Notes: generated by a model from the sequence alone, not told the origin. 64,000 nucleotides of DNA from Pseudomonas sp. LD120 (GCF_009861525.1 NZ_WVHL01000003.1:1550001-1614000); one strand, 5' to 3'; positions 28,125 through 37,739 are shown, counted from the first letter of the stretch. Made by a program: numbers and translations.

Positions 28125-29003
28125 TCAATGGGCGGGGGCTTGAGGCCGCTGGGTCAGCCAGTCGATAAACAACGCGAACAGCTCAGCTTGGGAGCTGATG
28201 GCCAGCTTGGTGTAGAGGTTCTTGCGGTGCATGCGCACGGTTTCTGGAGAGATATCCAGCACCTTGGCCGTGGATTTCACCGAGTGACCGCGCAGGATCA
28301 AATGCGCGATCTCCCGCTCACGCACGGTCAGTAGCGGAGTGCCGAAGCTCATGAAGGCGGCTTCGATCTGCTGGTTGAGGTTGGCCGGTGCCAGGCCCGG
28401 CAGCGCGCTCTGAGTCGCGTGCTGGACCAGTTGCTGCAAGCCGCCGGCACTGCCGAAGCGCCGGATCAGCTCGCGCACCAGCGGTTCCACCGCCCGCAGC
28501 AGCACCAAGGGTTCGCTGGCGAAGCGCGCGCCACTCAAGCCCTGGAACATGCACAGGGAAATCTTGCTGTGCGGGTCGAGGTCGACGATGTAGTAACTGT
28601 CTTCGGCGCCCCCGGTCTTGAGGTAGTAGGTCTTGTAGTACTCGCTGGCGAAGAAGTCGTCCGGGGCAATTTCCGAGAGATGGTAGAAGCCCTCCGCCAG
28701 GCCGTTTTCCACCGCCAGGCAAAAAGGGTCGAGCAGGTAACCGCGGGAGAAATAGCGGTTGATGATCTCGTCACGGTACTCGCCGAATATGCCTTGTTCA
28801 TGCAGCAGCTGTGGCGGCAAGCCTTTGCGTTCCAGGCTGATCATCATGGATTCGATGGGGGTCAGGGCATTCAGCGCTGCCGCCAGATGGGTGAGGAAGG
28901 TCTCCTGGTCGACGCTGCCCATTGCCTTGGCCACGCCGGCATGCCAGGCCTGCAGGGCATGGGCACAGAGGGGGGCGTTGAGGGAGTGGGCAGGTGCGCT
29001 CAT
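28125..29003 (-). CDS. LuxR-type transcriptional regulator
   Basis: 292 residues. The C-terminal LuxR/FixJ helix-turn-helix (about 230-285) contains LTVREREIAHLILRG and SPETVRMHRKNLYTKL. The N-terminal 200 residues are a sensor domain without the phosphorylation site of a response regulator and not clearly an AHL-binding domain; it has EYYKTYYLKTGGAEDSYY. Such solo LuxR proteins next to amine-catabolic genes usually sense the substrate. Start at 29003 (MSAPAHSLN); the frame continues upstream. It probably controls the aminotransferase and binding-protein genes to its right. Confidence 0.85.
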   Translation of the reverse strand: MSAPAHSLNAPLCAHALQAWHAGVAKAMGSVDQETFLTHLAAALNALTPIESMMISLERKGLPPQLLHEQGIFGEYRDEIINRYFSRGYLLDPFCLAVENGLAEGFYHLSEIAPDDFFASEYYKTYYLKTGGAEDSYYIVDLDPHSKISLCMFQGLSGARFASEPLVLLRAVEPLVRELIRRFGSAGGLQQLVQHATQSALPGLAPANLNQQIEAAFMSFGTPLLTVREREIAHLILRGHSVKSTAKVLDISPETVRMHRKNLYTKLAISSQAELFALFIDWLTQRPQAPAH

Positions 29004-29080
29004 GCCCGGCAGTTTAACTGCCGGGCGCGGGCCGGGTAAGACCCCGATTCGCAGTGCTGCCGGTGTCCGTTGTCGCTTCA

Positions 29081-30496
29081 TTAATCTACGTACTGGCCTT
29101 CACTGCGCAGCTCGGCGGCGGCCTCAAGGATGCATTCGCGCAAGGTCTCGACGATCTCCTCGATCTGCGCGCGGGTAATGATCAGCGGCGGCGACATGAC
29201 GTTGAGGTGGCCGATGGGGCGCACCAGCAACCCCTTGGCCTGGGCTCGCAGGTGGATGCGCTCGGCAATGTTCAGGGCCTCCGGCAACAGGCGCTTGCTG
29301 TGCTTGTCGGCGACAAATTCGACGCAGGCCATCAGCCGTTTGCAGCGCACGTTGCCGACCAGAGGTAGGTCCGCCAGGGTCTGTAGGCGTTGTTCCATGT
29401 AGGCCCCCACCTCCTCGACATGGGCCAGCAGGTTTTCTCGCTCGATGATCTCGATGTTCTTCAGTGCCGCGACGCAACTGACCGGGTGCCCGCTGTAGGT
29501 GAAACCGTGGGCGAAGCAACGGCCCTTGCCCGGTTCGCCGATCACCTGCCAGATGCGCTCGGAGAAAATGCACGCCCCCAGGGGCAGGTAGCCCGAGGTC
29601 AGGCCCTTGGCGGTGGTGATGATGTCCGGCTGCATGCCAAACACATCCTGCGAGGCGAAAAAGGCGCCCAGGCGACCGAACGAAGTCACCACCTCGTCGG
29701 CGACATACAGCAGGTCGTAGCGCTGGCAGATTTCCCACATGCGCCGGTGATAACCCTCGGGAGGAATGATCACACCGCCCGAGCCCATGATGGGTTCGGC
29801 GAAAAAGGCGGCCACCTTGTCCGGGCCGATGGTGAGGATCTTGTCCTCGAACTCGGCCACCAGAAACTCAAGGAAATCCGCCTCGCTCATGCCGGACGGG
29901 GCACGGTAGTAGTTGGGGCAGGAGATGTGGTGAAACAGGTCGTTCATGAAGTCGAATTCGGGCGCGCGGTCGGCGGCCTTGTTGCCGATGGACATGGTCA
30001 GGAAGGTGGAGCCGTGATACGAATTGATCCGCGAGATCACGTGCTTCTTTTCATGCTTGCCCCGACTGTTCTGATAGAACTGCACCAGGCGGTAGGCGGT
30101 GTCTACCGCCGTGGAGCCGCCCGTGGTGAGGAACACGTGGTTCAGGTCCCCCGGCGCGAGGCTGGCGAGCTTTTCACAGAGCTGGATGGCGCTGACGTTG
30201 GCCATGTCGCAAAACGGATTGGAATAGGCCAACTGCCGCACCTGATCGGCGATCGCTTCGGCCATTTCCTCACGGCCCAGGCCGATATTGGTGCACCACA
30301 TGCCGCCGACCGCATCCAGGTAGCGGTGGCCGGCAGTGTCATAGATGTAGGCGCCATCACCGGCGGCGATGTTCAGCGAACCTTGCTCGCGATGCTCGTC
30401 GAACAGGTGGAAGCCGTGCATGTAATGGGCTTTGTCCGCGGCCACCAGTTGTGGGTCATCGAACTGTTGAAAAAAGGTTTTGGGTTGGATAGCCAT
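29081..30496 (-). CDS. Class III aminotransferase (polyamine/omega-amine:pyruvate type)
   Basis: 471-residue PLP enzyme. Gly-rich cofactor loop TTGGSTAVDTA (124-134), YHGST (160-164), Asp in VADEVVTSFGR (265-275), and PLP lysine Lys297 in ITTAKGLTSGYLP. The family transfers terminal amino groups of putrescine, other diamines or omega-amino acids to pyruvate. The start at 30496 (MAIQPKTFFQQFDD) has GAGGTGAAG upstream. It is 58 bp downstream of a polyamine-type binding protein in the same orientation, so uptake and deamination of an amine are probably linked. It is more distant from SpuC than a true orthologue would be. Confidence 0.88.
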   Translation of the reverse strand: MAIQPKTFFQQFDDPQLVAADKAHYMHGFHLFDEHREQGSLNIAAGDGAYIYDTAGHRYLDAVGGMWCTNIGLGREEMAEAIADQVRQLAYSNPFCDMANVSAIQLCEKLASLAPGDLNHVFLTTGGSTAVDTAYRLVQFYQNSRGKHEKKHVISRINSYHGSTFLTMSIGNKAADRAPEFDFMNDLFHHISCPNYYRAPSGMSEADFLEFLVAEFEDKILTIGPDKVAAFFAEPIMGSGGVIIPPEGYHRRMWEICQRYDLLYVADEVVTSFGRLGAFFASQDVFGMQPDIITTAKGLTSGYLPLGACIFSERIWQVIGEPGKGRCFAHGFTYSGHPVSCVAALKNIEIIERENLLAHVEEVGAYMEQRLQTLADLPLVGNVRCKRLMACVEFVADKHSKRLLPEALNIAERIHLRAQAKGLLVRPIGHLNVMSPPLIITRAQIEEIVETLRECILEAAAELRSEGQYVD

Positions 30497-30554
30497 GGGC
30501 TTCACCTCGGGTCGAGCCATTGGACGCAACGTCCGTGGAAGGGATAGGAATGGA

Positions 30555-31655
30555 TCACTTGCCGATCTTCACCATGTTCCAGGTGCGGGTGATCAGGCGG
30601 GTACTGGCGGGAGACTGGATTTTCTGAGTAAACAGCCGCTCCCGGGTCAGGGCGTCGGGGTAGATTGCCGGATCGTCACGCACCTGGGCGGTGAGCAGCG
30701 GGGTGGCTTTGAGGTTGGCATTGGCATAGCGAATGTAGTCGCTGACCTCGGCTATCACCTGCGGCTGCAACAGGTACTCGATAAAGGCATGGGCGTTGGC
30801 CACGTTGGGGGCGTCGGTGGGAATGTAGAAACCGTCGAACCAGATCAGCGAGCCTTCCAGGGGAATGAAGTAGTCGAGCTTGACCGGTGCCCCGGCTTCA
30901 TTGGCCCGAGCCTGGGCGGTGGCGTAATCGCCGGACCAGGTAGCACTCACGCATAGCTCGCCATTGGCCAGGCCATTGAGGTAACTGGTGGAGTCGAACT
31001 TGCGGATGTAGGGCCGCACGGCCATCAAGGCATCCTGCGCGGCCTTGAGGTCTGCGGGCTCGGCGCTGTTGGGGTCACGCCCCAGCCAGGCCAGCACCAG
31101 CGGCAGAATGTCGGTGGGTGAGTCCTGTAGCGTCACCCCGCAATCAGCGAAGCGCGACACCACCTTGGGATCGAACAGCATCGCCAGCGAACCGATGGGC
31201 GCGTCCGGCATGCGCTCGCGGATCTTGTCGACGTTATAGGTCACCCCGTTGCTGCCCCAGGTATAGGGTGCCGAGTAACGCACCCCGGGGTCGTAGCTCT
31301 CCAGGCTTGTGAGCACCTGGGGATCGAGATTTTGCCAGTTGGGCAACCACTGCTTGTTCAGCGGCTGGAACACCCGCGCCTTGATCAAGGGCGGCACCAA
31401 CGCCGCATTGAGTACCACCAGATCGTAGCCGGAGCGCCCGGGCAGCAACTTGCCCTGGACGGTTTCATAGGAATCGAAAGTGTCGTAGATCACCTTGATG
31501 CCACTGGCTTTCTCGAAGCCGGCGAGAGTGTTCTCGCCGATATAGTCCGACCAGTTGTACAGCCGCAGCGTCTTGCTTGCGGGCTCCTGGGCCTGTACGC
31601 AGGCCGCCGCTACCGTCAGAACCACGCCAAACACCGCAGGGAATGCTATACGCAT
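30555..31655 (-). CDS. Polyamine-binding periplasmic protein, SpuD/PotF-like
   Basis: 366 residues. The signal peptide probably ends at VQA (residue 22). The mature start LRLYNWSDYIGENTLAGFEKASGIKV is typical of PotF/SpuD, followed by YTWGSNGVTYNVDKI and a C-terminal ATPLL...IYPD segment. Known relatives bind putrescine or spermidine. As with the other binding protein at 26627, no permease or ATPase genes are adjacent. It is the first gene of a probable operon with the aminotransferase. Confidence 0.9.
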   Translation of the reverse strand: MRIAFPAVFGVVLTVAAACVQAQEPASKTLRLYNWSDYIGENTLAGFEKASGIKVIYDTFDSYETVQGKLLPGRSGYDLVVLNAALVPPLIKARVFQPLNKQWLPNWQNLDPQVLTSLESYDPGVRYSAPYTWGSNGVTYNVDKIRERMPDAPIGSLAMLFDPKVVSRFADCGVTLQDSPTDILPLVLAWLGRDPNSAEPADLKAAQDALMAVRPYIRKFDSTSYLNGLANGELCVSATWSGDYATAQARANEAGAPVKLDYFIPLEGSLIWFDGFYIPTDAPNVANAHAFIEYLLQPQVIAEVSDYIRYANANLKATPLLTAQVRDDPAIYPDALTRERLFTQKIQSPASTRLITRTWNMVKIGK

Positions 31656-32048
31656 GCTGGAATTCCGCCTTGAGCCTGATGAGAGGAGCCCGGGTCGAGC
31701 CGTTGGCGCTACTGTCCGCGAGCCGCCGCGCGCAGGCCATAACCCGATCGGGTAGGTGAACCAGGAACAGGCAAGGGCAAGCTATCGGAATTGATTCATG
31801 CAATCATCCAGCCCCGTCGGCGACTTCGAAGCGTATTTGCCCGCCCGGAAACCTGAAGAAACAGCCCGGCAGAAAAAATATCGAATAGGAGTTGCCAGGA
31901 ATGGAAAACATGTCCATAATTGCGACCATTCCTCAGCGAGGAAACGGAAAAACTCTTTAAAAAACAAAGAGTTGCGAGATGAGGTTAATCTCAGTATCCG
32001 TTAAGTTTGTATGTGTTCAGTGTTGTTTTTTGGGTACTGAGCACTTGG
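31656..32048. other. Intergenic region before tRNA-Cys
   Basis: Holds the upstream region of the binding-protein gene (minus strand) and, at 31951-31973, an A/T inverted repeat AACTCTTT...AAAGAGTT with a 7-nt loop. Small frames here look accidental. No recognisable gene. Confidence 0.5.
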
Positions 32049-32122
32049 GGCCGAGTAGCAAAATGGTTATGCAGCGGATTGCAAATCCGCCTACGCCGGT
32101 TCGATTCCGACCTCGGCCTCCA
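32049..32122 (+). tRNA. tRNA-Cys (GCA)
   Basis: 74-nt cloverleaf: acceptor GGCCGAG pairs with CTCGGCC, anticodon loop ATTGCAAAT gives GCA, T-loop GGTTCGATTCC, encoded CCA end. A terminator follows 6 nt later. Accessory DNA begins just beyond it. Confidence 0.97.
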
Positions 32123-32128
32123 CCCTTG

Positions 32129-32162
32129 AAAACCCCGTAGATTAAGGTCTACGGGGTTTTTT
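32129..32162 (+). terminator. Intrinsic terminator of tRNA-Cys
   Basis: 13-bp stem (32129-32141 with 32148-32160) and six T. Immediately downstream of the tRNA. Confidence 0.92.
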
Positions 32163-32185
32163 ATTGCCTGGGATTTGGGCGATCA

Positions 32186-32215
32186 CTTCCGCAAATTTTT
32201 GGATCGCTTCCGCAA
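32186..32215. repeat. Direct repeat of CTTCCGCAA beyond tRNA-Cys
   Basis: CTTCCGCAA at 32186-32194 and 32207-32215, 21 bp apart (two helical turns). A very similar pair follows tRNA-Leu at 52005-52039 next to an integrase remnant, so these may be arm-type integrase sites of a former integrative element. Confidence 0.4.
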
Positions 32216-32345
32216 CTCGCCTGTTTTTGGCGTCGTACTGAAGAGAATTTCCCTTCCCTGAGTGCGGGCTGGTGATGGTTCTCGGCTAAGATGTTTCCCC
32301 TTCGCTCCTATGGATCTTTCGGACTTGGCGATAAGGAATCGCGCT

Positions 32346-32485
32346 ATGGAAGCGCCAGTAGCTGCCGCGGTCGTACAACTCGACGGGAAAATTCTTATCA
32401 CGCGCAGAGCTCCAGGCCAGAAGCGGGTGGGAGTTTCTGGGCGGTAAGCTTGAGCATGGCGAAACACCGCAACGATTTAGTCATC
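32346..32485 (+). pseudogene. Nudix (MutT-type) hydrolase fragment, frameshifted
   Basis: MEAPVAAAVVQLDGKILITR begins like a MutT-family protein at 32346. The frame then shifts by one base near 32425, where another frame gives WEFLGGKLEHGETPQ, the first half of the Nudix box. The rest of the gene is missing where it meets the stop of the GGDEF-EAL gene. A dead, truncated 8-oxo-dGTPase-like gene, probably left by a recombination event at this border. Confidence 0.65.
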
Positions 32486-35063
32486 TAAATCCATCTTCCT
32501 TTACATCGACGACTATCCCTGCCAAAGCGTTGAACGAATCAATATCAAGCGGCCGGCTGAGGAAATAACCTTGACCTTCATCGCACGACACTTCTTTGAG
32601 CAATTCCAAGTGATCGGCCGTCTCAACGCCTTCTGCTGTGACGATGAGGGATAATGCACGCCCCAAACCCACGATAGCTTTGATGATGGCAGTGTCCTCC
32701 TCGTTTCCTCCCATCCGGTTCAAAAAACTGCGGTCTATTTTCAAGCCGTCAAAGGGGAATTCACGCAGGTAGCTCAGTGAAGAATATCCCGTTCCAAAGT
32801 CGTCCATCGATATCCGCACACCGATGCGCTTGAGCGCTCGCATCACCTCAAGTGCGCCTGCGGCACCGTCAAGCATGACACTTTCGGTAATTTCCAACTC
32901 GACCCTCGCAGGATCGACTCCAGAGTCGTGAAGCGTTTTCTGAATTCGCTCGACCAGGTTGCCTCGCTTGAATTCAATGGGTGAAAGGTTAACTGAGACA
33001 AACAAGCTTTCTGGCCACTGTGCAGCGCAGCGGCAAGCGGTACTGATAACCCAGTCACTCAAGGAAAGAATCAGCCCAGCCTCTTCGGCAATTGGGATAA
33101 ACGTGTCGGGTGGTATTAAACCGCGCTCAGGATGTTGCCAGCGTACCAGCGCTTCGGCACCGACCATCTGACCGTCAGCTATACGGTAGCGAGGCTGGAA
33201 ATACAGACGTAGTTCACCGTGTTTGATGGCGAAACGCAGGTCGCTTTCCAGGCGACGGCGTTCAATGATCTTGGCATTCATATCGCCCGCGTAGTAGCGC
33301 CACGTGTTACGACCTCCGGCCTTTGCCTCGTAGAGGGCAATGTCGGCATAGCGAAGCAGCTCGGTGGCCTCGAAAGCGTCCGTTGGCGCTATCGCGATGC
33401 CAATACTGGTGCTGACGAACACGTCCTGCTCATCGATCGTTATAGGCCGCTCGATGGACTCGATGAGGCGACGACAGAGCGCCTCGACTTGTTCCTGGAT
33501 GCTCATGTCGGTGAGGATCAGTACGAACTCGTCCCCCCCGATACGAGCTACCAGATCCCCATCGCGCACGCATTCAGCCAGCCGGCTCGATACTTCATTC
33601 AGCACCAAATCACCGGCAGCATGCCCGAGCAAGTCATTGACTGGTTTGAAACGATCAAGGTCCAAGCTGAGCATGATCAGAGGTTGCTCTGCCGTCTGCA
33701 ATGCCTTGAGTTTGCTGTCCAGAAACTCATGAAGACGTCTCCTGTTGGGGAGCCCGGTCAAGGCGTCGTGCTGTGAGAGGAATTCGATTCGTCGACGGGC
33801 TTCAACTTCTTCCGTCACATCGGTCGCCGTACCGCGAAAACCTTCACCTGTCATTTCGCGCGCCGAAAGGCGAGTGATGCGCTCCCGACCTTGGGTATCG
33901 ACGTAGCGGCACTGAACGCTGAGATCCGGCCGACGGTTCGGGATGCTGAGCCACTGGGATAACGTGCCCAATTCGGTGCACAACAGATCGTCGATCATCG
34001 CGCCGATCCAAGCGTCCCTGGACAGTCCCGTTACGTCTTCAAAGCGCTCGGACAAAAAGGTCAGACGCCAGTCAGCATCTATTTCCCATACCCAGTCCGA
34101 GCTGGTTTCAACGACGTCGCGAAAACGCGCTTCGCCGGTGGCGAGGGCCTCCTGGCTGCGCTGTAGCGATGCATAGCTGGAGTCAAGCACCAGCGCCCCG
34201 GCGGTGGTGCGACGCAAAATGGCCCAGGTCATCAGGCACACCAGCAGCAAGGCAACGCCGATCAATGGCAACCCTAGCTTCAATAGACGCAGGCCTGGCT
34301 TGGATGAACTCCAGTGCAGCGTACCGGCAGCACCGTCAATACCCAATGGCAGTAGTGACGTTGCGCCCGCTTCGTCGGCCGTGGCGGCATGCAGATGCTT
34401 GACTCCAAAATCGTTGCCGATCAGCTTGAGCTTGGCGCTGTTCAAAACATCCACAAAAACCAACACCGACGGCGACCGGTCATCCGCCACCACCGACGGG
34501 TCGGTGCCCGGTGTAATCGCTGCTGCCGCGATGAGGGCGGGTACGCCATTGACATTGATAAAGGCAGTGGTCGGCGTTTCTGTTTCCGCGCCTGCACGAG
34601 CTTTGTCAATAATCCCGGCAATGGACTGCTTGAGCCACTCAGAGACTTCAACGGATTTGAGCTCGCCCTTGACCACAGAGTAAACGGTGCGATTGACGTC
34701 GCTGACGACAAACAGCCCCTGGAAACCGAAATCCTTGTAAATCGTTGGTCCGACGTTTTGTCGAACGAAGGCCCAGTCCAGGTCAACTTCGGTATGCAGG
34801 TGCTTATAAGCATCACCCCAAAATGCGTAATCCTTGACGGTTGAGCGCAGCGACTTTTCCAGCGATTGCATCGCCTTTTTGGTGTAAAAAGCGCTTTCGA
34901 CTTCCTCCGTTCGGTCTAAATCATGGGCAAGATAAATAAGTGAAACGCTGGCTAACAAAAACACACCCGCCAACAGACCCGCAAACTTGAAAAGAGAAGC
35001 CCGTGCTAATGACACGCTTGAGCGACTGGAGAGGGTAACGATGGAGGCGAAGTTGTTCGGCAT
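32481..35063 (-). CDS. CHASE4-PAS-GGDEF-EAL cyclic-di-GMP protein
   Basis: 860 residues. TM1 (about 25-46), periplasmic CHASE4 sensor (about 50-260, with DYAFWGDAYKHL), TM2 (262-284), PAS (about 310-425), GGDEF (430-590) with intact GGDEF 509-513 and an RxxD inhibitory site at 500-503, then EAL (600-855) with EAL 637-639, DDFGTGYSSL and TAEGVET. Both catalytic sets look complete, so it may be bifunctional or a phosphodiesterase whose GGDEF domain is regulatory. Start at 35063 with AGGAA; an ATG at 35099 has no ribosome site. Inner membrane. It ends inside the Nudix relic. Confidence 0.92.
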   Translation of the reverse strand: MPNNFASIVTLSSRSSVSLARASLFKFAGLLAGVFLLASVSLIYLAHDLDRTEEVESAFYTKKAMQSLEKSLRSTVKDYAFWGDAYKHLHTEVDLDWAFVRQNVGPTIYKDFGFQGLFVVSDVNRTVYSVVKGELKSVEVSEWLKQSIAGIIDKARAGAETETPTTAFINVNGVPALIAAAAITPGTDPSVVADDRSPSVLVFVDVLNSAKLKLIGNDFGVKHLHAATADEAGATSLLPLGIDGAAGTLHWSSSKPGLRLLKLGLPLIGVALLLVCLMTWAILRRTTAGALVLDSSYASLQRSQEALATGEARFRDVVETSSDWVWEIDADWRLTFLSERFEDVTGLSRDAWIGAMIDDLLCTELGTLSQWLSIPNRRPDLSVQCRYVDTQGRERITRLSAREMTGEGFRGTATDVTEEVEARRRIEFLSQHDALTGLPNRRRLHEFLDSKLKALQTAEQPLIMLSLDLDRFKPVNDLLGHAAGDLVLNEVSSRLAECVRDGDLVARIGGDEFVLILTDMSIQEQVEALCRRLIESIERPITIDEQDVFVSTSIGIAIAPTDAFEATELLRYADIALYEAKAGGRNTWRYYAGDMNAKIIERRRLESDLRFAIKHGELRLYFQPRYRIADGQMVGAEALVRWQHPERGLIPPDTFIPIAEEAGLILSLSDWVISTACRCAAQWPESLFVSVNLSPIEFKRGNLVERIQKTLHDSGVDPARVELEITESVMLDGAAGALEVMRALKRIGVRISMDDFGTGYSSLSYLREFPFDGLKIDRSFLNRMGGNEEDTAIIKAIVGLGRALSLIVTAEGVETADHLELLKEVSCDEGQGYFLSRPLDIDSFNALAGIVVDVKEDGFR

Positions 35064-35233
35064 AATTTCCTGCTGGTCGCAGATACAGGTAGTTTGCATA
35101 ACGTTATCGGCTGCGCTGAGGAAACTGTGAGTGCGCTCATTTTCTGTGGCCGGTGTGCGACACCGATATGGCTAGGTCCTGCCCAAGAAATGAACTGCTC
35201 CTGGTTTCGTAGGCCACTCCGAACGACTGCGCT

Positions 35234-35729
35234 GGGCCGATTTTGTTGAAAAAGGCTGATGTTCAGATCGCCTGAACTCAGGCACGACTATCAAGGGAGA
35301 ACGCCTTCGCCCTTGATCAACCCCGCACCCATGGCGCGACGCAGCAGCTCATTGAACAACCAGCGAAACAGATCGTTGTCCTGAAAACGGTCGTGTCGGT
35401 TCTTGGAAAACGTCGAGTGATTGAGGACTTCATCCTCAAGGCTCAACCGGCAGAACCAGCGATGCGCCAGGTTCAACCGGGCCTCTTCGCCCAAATCGCC
35501 GCTCAGCGCGGATGCCATGGCAATAGCCCACGATCAGCATGCGGATCATCAGCTCAGGATCAATCGACGGCGGTCCAATCGGGCTATAGAAATCGTCGAG
35601 GTATTGGCGCAGGTCGCTCGGATCGAGACACCGATCAATGCTGTGCGGTAGGTGATTGGTTGGGATGTGATCTTCGAGAATGAACGAGTAAAACAGTCGG
35701 TCCTGCCCACTCGACAGCTGCCCCATCAT
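35234..35729 (-). mobile_element. IS1182-family remnant: transposase N-terminus plus IS end
   Basis: On the minus strand a frame from 35729 (MMGQLSSGQDRLFYSF, IDPELMIRMLIVGY) is the start of an IS1182-type transposase. Near 35500 it shifts into another frame continuing LNLAHRWFCRLSLEDE and DHSTFSKNR-like sequence, then stops at 35291 after GEGVLP, about one third of the normal protein. 35234-35298 closely matches 45477-45540, the terminal part of the other IS1182 remnant. So this copy has an internal deletion, a frameshift and no 5' end. Inactive. Confidence 0.8.
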
Positions 35730-35803
35730 GCTGCGTGCGTCGCTGTTGACCGATGCGAAGATTGCGCCGCGGGCCAGGCAGGGGAGCTACGTTTCAACAG
35801 AAT

Positions 35804-36190
35804 TGGTCGTATGTCACGGAACTGAAATCGCCGGATGCTCCTTGCCAGAGCGTCATCAGCATCGGCCGCTGCCTTGCTAGCGGCCTTTCCCAGGCTTCGT
35901 CCCAGCGATTGCCCAGCATCTGCTGGCTCAGGCGCAGGCCTGCGGCGTTGGTGATCAGCACCGAGGTCTTGATGGGATTCATGGCCCGACGTTCCGGTAG
36001 TTTCTCCAGGAAGACTGCCAGGTTCGAGTGTTTGCCAGCGTCCTCCAGAAGAATTCGCAAGCGTTTCTCGGTCTTGCCCTGGCCAATGCGCAGAAAGCCT
36101 CCACTTTTGTCCGTGGTGGCAGCCTTCAGCACATCGGCTGGCGGTTGTCCCCACGTTCCCGTGGGGCACGGTAGGGCTTCTAATCCTCGC
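35804..36190 (-). pseudogene. Tyrosine-recombinase (integrase) fragment
   Basis: The minus-strand frame contains GKTEKRLRILLEDAGKHSNL and LSQQMLGNRWDEAWERPLA, the usual arm/core region of ICE- and phage-type integrases. After a frameshift RFQFRDIRP (35804-35830) supplies the box with the catalytic Arg. The His/Tyr end is absent; the sequence breaks off at the IS1182 fragment. A relic of the element that probably brought in the neighbouring efflux genes. Confidence 0.65.
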
Positions 36191-36203
36191 ACTCTGTGGG
36201 CTA

Positions 36204-37721
36204 TCAATCTTTACATGCCCTGTAGCCTCTGAGCATGACGAACACAAGGATTCCCAGAATTCCCATCATGGCCGAGGAAGTCATCAGCAACATCGTATGC
36301 GTTGTCGAGAACGCGTCTTTAGCCGCCTCCATCAGCGCACTGCTCTGGGGTTCGACCAGGCTGTGAGCGACAATATAGCTATCGCCAATCGAGCGCGCCG
36401 CGCGCTCTGCCAGTGGTTGCGCAAGGTCTACCGGCAGCGAGATCGTGCGGCTGAATAGATTGGACATGAATACACCAAAGAAGGTGATCCCAAGGCCTGT
36501 GCCCAGCTCATAGGCGGTCGCTTCCAGCGAGCCCGCCGCCGCGCCCTCGCTGGCCTCCACCGAGCCCATGATGGCGATGGACGATGCCGTCAGGCCGATG
36601 CTCAGTGTCAGGCCCAATAAAACCAGCAGCGACGGCACACCCAAGCCTGGCTGATGCAGATCTGTCAGGGCCAGGCAGGCCAGCGCTACAGCGGACAAGC
36701 CCAAGGACGCACTGGCCACGAGGCGCAGGCCACAGAGGTTGGAAAGGTAGCCGGCCACCGGGCCGCCGACGGCGGCAGCGACCATGATCGGCACCATGAA
36801 GATGCCGGCCTGCAGCGGCGTCTTTCCCAACACGTACTGCAGCTCCTGCGCCAGTGTCAGTTCGACCCCGGCCAATGCGCCAATGGCCACCACTGCCATG
36901 ATGATCCCGGCCAGGATCGCCGGACGCGAGAACAGCGACAGGTCGAGCATGGGGTTCGCCGAGCGCAATTGCAGACGGACGAAAACGCTCAGCAGGCCGA
37001 TTCCCAGCAGCGCTGCCGACAGAGCCACCCCCAGCGGTTGCGTGGCACCGACGGTCGCCTTGATGCCATACACCAGCGCCAGCACGCCGGCGATAAGCAG
37101 CAAGGCCTGATCCAGTGCCCAGGCGCCAGGGGTGATCTCTTCGCTGCGTGGTAGCAGGAGGAACACCAGCGGTGCGACCACCAGCATGATCGGCACGTTG
37201 ATCAGGAAGGCAGATCCCCACCAGAAATGCTCCAGCAGCGCACCACCGATCAGTGGCCCAAGCGCGGCCCCTGCAGCACCGACCGTGCCCCACAGACCCA
37301 GGGCAATAGCGCGCTCGTCTTCGTCCTCGAAGGTGCGGCGGATGATGCCCAGCACGCACGGCATGATCATCGAACCGCCGAGGGCCAGCAGCACCCGTGT
37401 GCCAATCAGCAGGGCCGGGGTCGGCGCGAAGGCCGCCAGCAGCGAGGCGATGCCGAAGACCACCAAGCCGGTGAGCAGTACGCGGCGGTTGCCGACATGG
37501 TCGGCCAGAGTGCCCATCGGCACCAGCAGACCCGCCATCAGCAATGGGTAGATGTCGATGATCCACAGCACCTCGGAGGCCGAGGCTCCGAGCGCCAAGG
37601 TCAGGGAGGGCACGGCAATGTGCAGGATGGTCATGTCAATGACCACCGGTAGAAAGGCCAGCATGACGGCCAGCAGGATCAGCCAGCGACGAGGAATGAC
37701 AGCAAGTATGGAGACGTTCAT
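36204..37721 (-). CDS. DHA2-family MFS multidrug efflux transporter (SmvA-like)
   Basis: 505 residues with 14 predicted membrane segments, typical of DHA2 drug:H+ antiporters. Motif A-like GTLADHVGNRRVLL lies after helix 2, motif C-type GAAGAALGPLIGG in helix 5. Similar to SmvA, which exports quaternary ammonium compounds, acriflavine and methyl viologen. It is 19 bp downstream of the outer-membrane factor gene in the same orientation, so it is probably the fourth gene of the RND operon, an unusual combination. ATG at 37721; a GTG six bases upstream is also possible. Confidence 0.9.
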   Translation of the reverse strand: MNVSILAVIPRRWLILLAVMLAFLPVVIDMTILHIAVPSLTLALGASASEVLWIIDIYPLLMAGLLVPMGTLADHVGNRRVLLTGLVVFGIASLLAAFAPTPALLIGTRVLLALGGSMIMPCVLGIIRRTFEDEDERAIALGLWGTVGAAGAALGPLIGGALLEHFWWGSAFLINVPIMLVVAPLVFLLLPRSEEITPGAWALDQALLLIAGVLALVYGIKATVGATQPLGVALSAALLGIGLLSVFVRLQLRSANPMLDLSLFSRPAILAGIIMAVVAIGALAGVELTLAQELQYVLGKTPLQAGIFMVPIMVAAAVGGPVAGYLSNLCGLRLVASASLGLSAVALACLALTDLHQPGLGVPSLLVLLGLTLSIGLTASSIAIMGSVEASEGAAAGSLEATAYELGTGLGITFFGVFMSNLFSRTISLPVDLAQPLAERAARSIGDSYIVAHSLVEPQSSALMEAAKDAFSTTHTMLLMTSSAMMGILGILVFVMLRGYRACKD

Positions 37722-37739
37722 AAGCACCGTGGAAGGACT

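Noticed and set aside
28125..29003. LuxR-type quorum-sensing receptor with a cognate synthase
   Set aside because: No LuxI-type synthase is in the window and the N-terminal domain lacks recognisable AHL-binding motifs.
31951..31973. Inverted repeat AACTCTTT/AAAGAGTT as a terminator
   Set aside because: Only weak A/T pairs and no U-run; at most an operator-like element.
31798..32004. 68-codon frame before tRNA-Cys
   Set aside because: No ribosome site or similarity, overlaps the promoter area, and codon use is unlike neighbouring genes.
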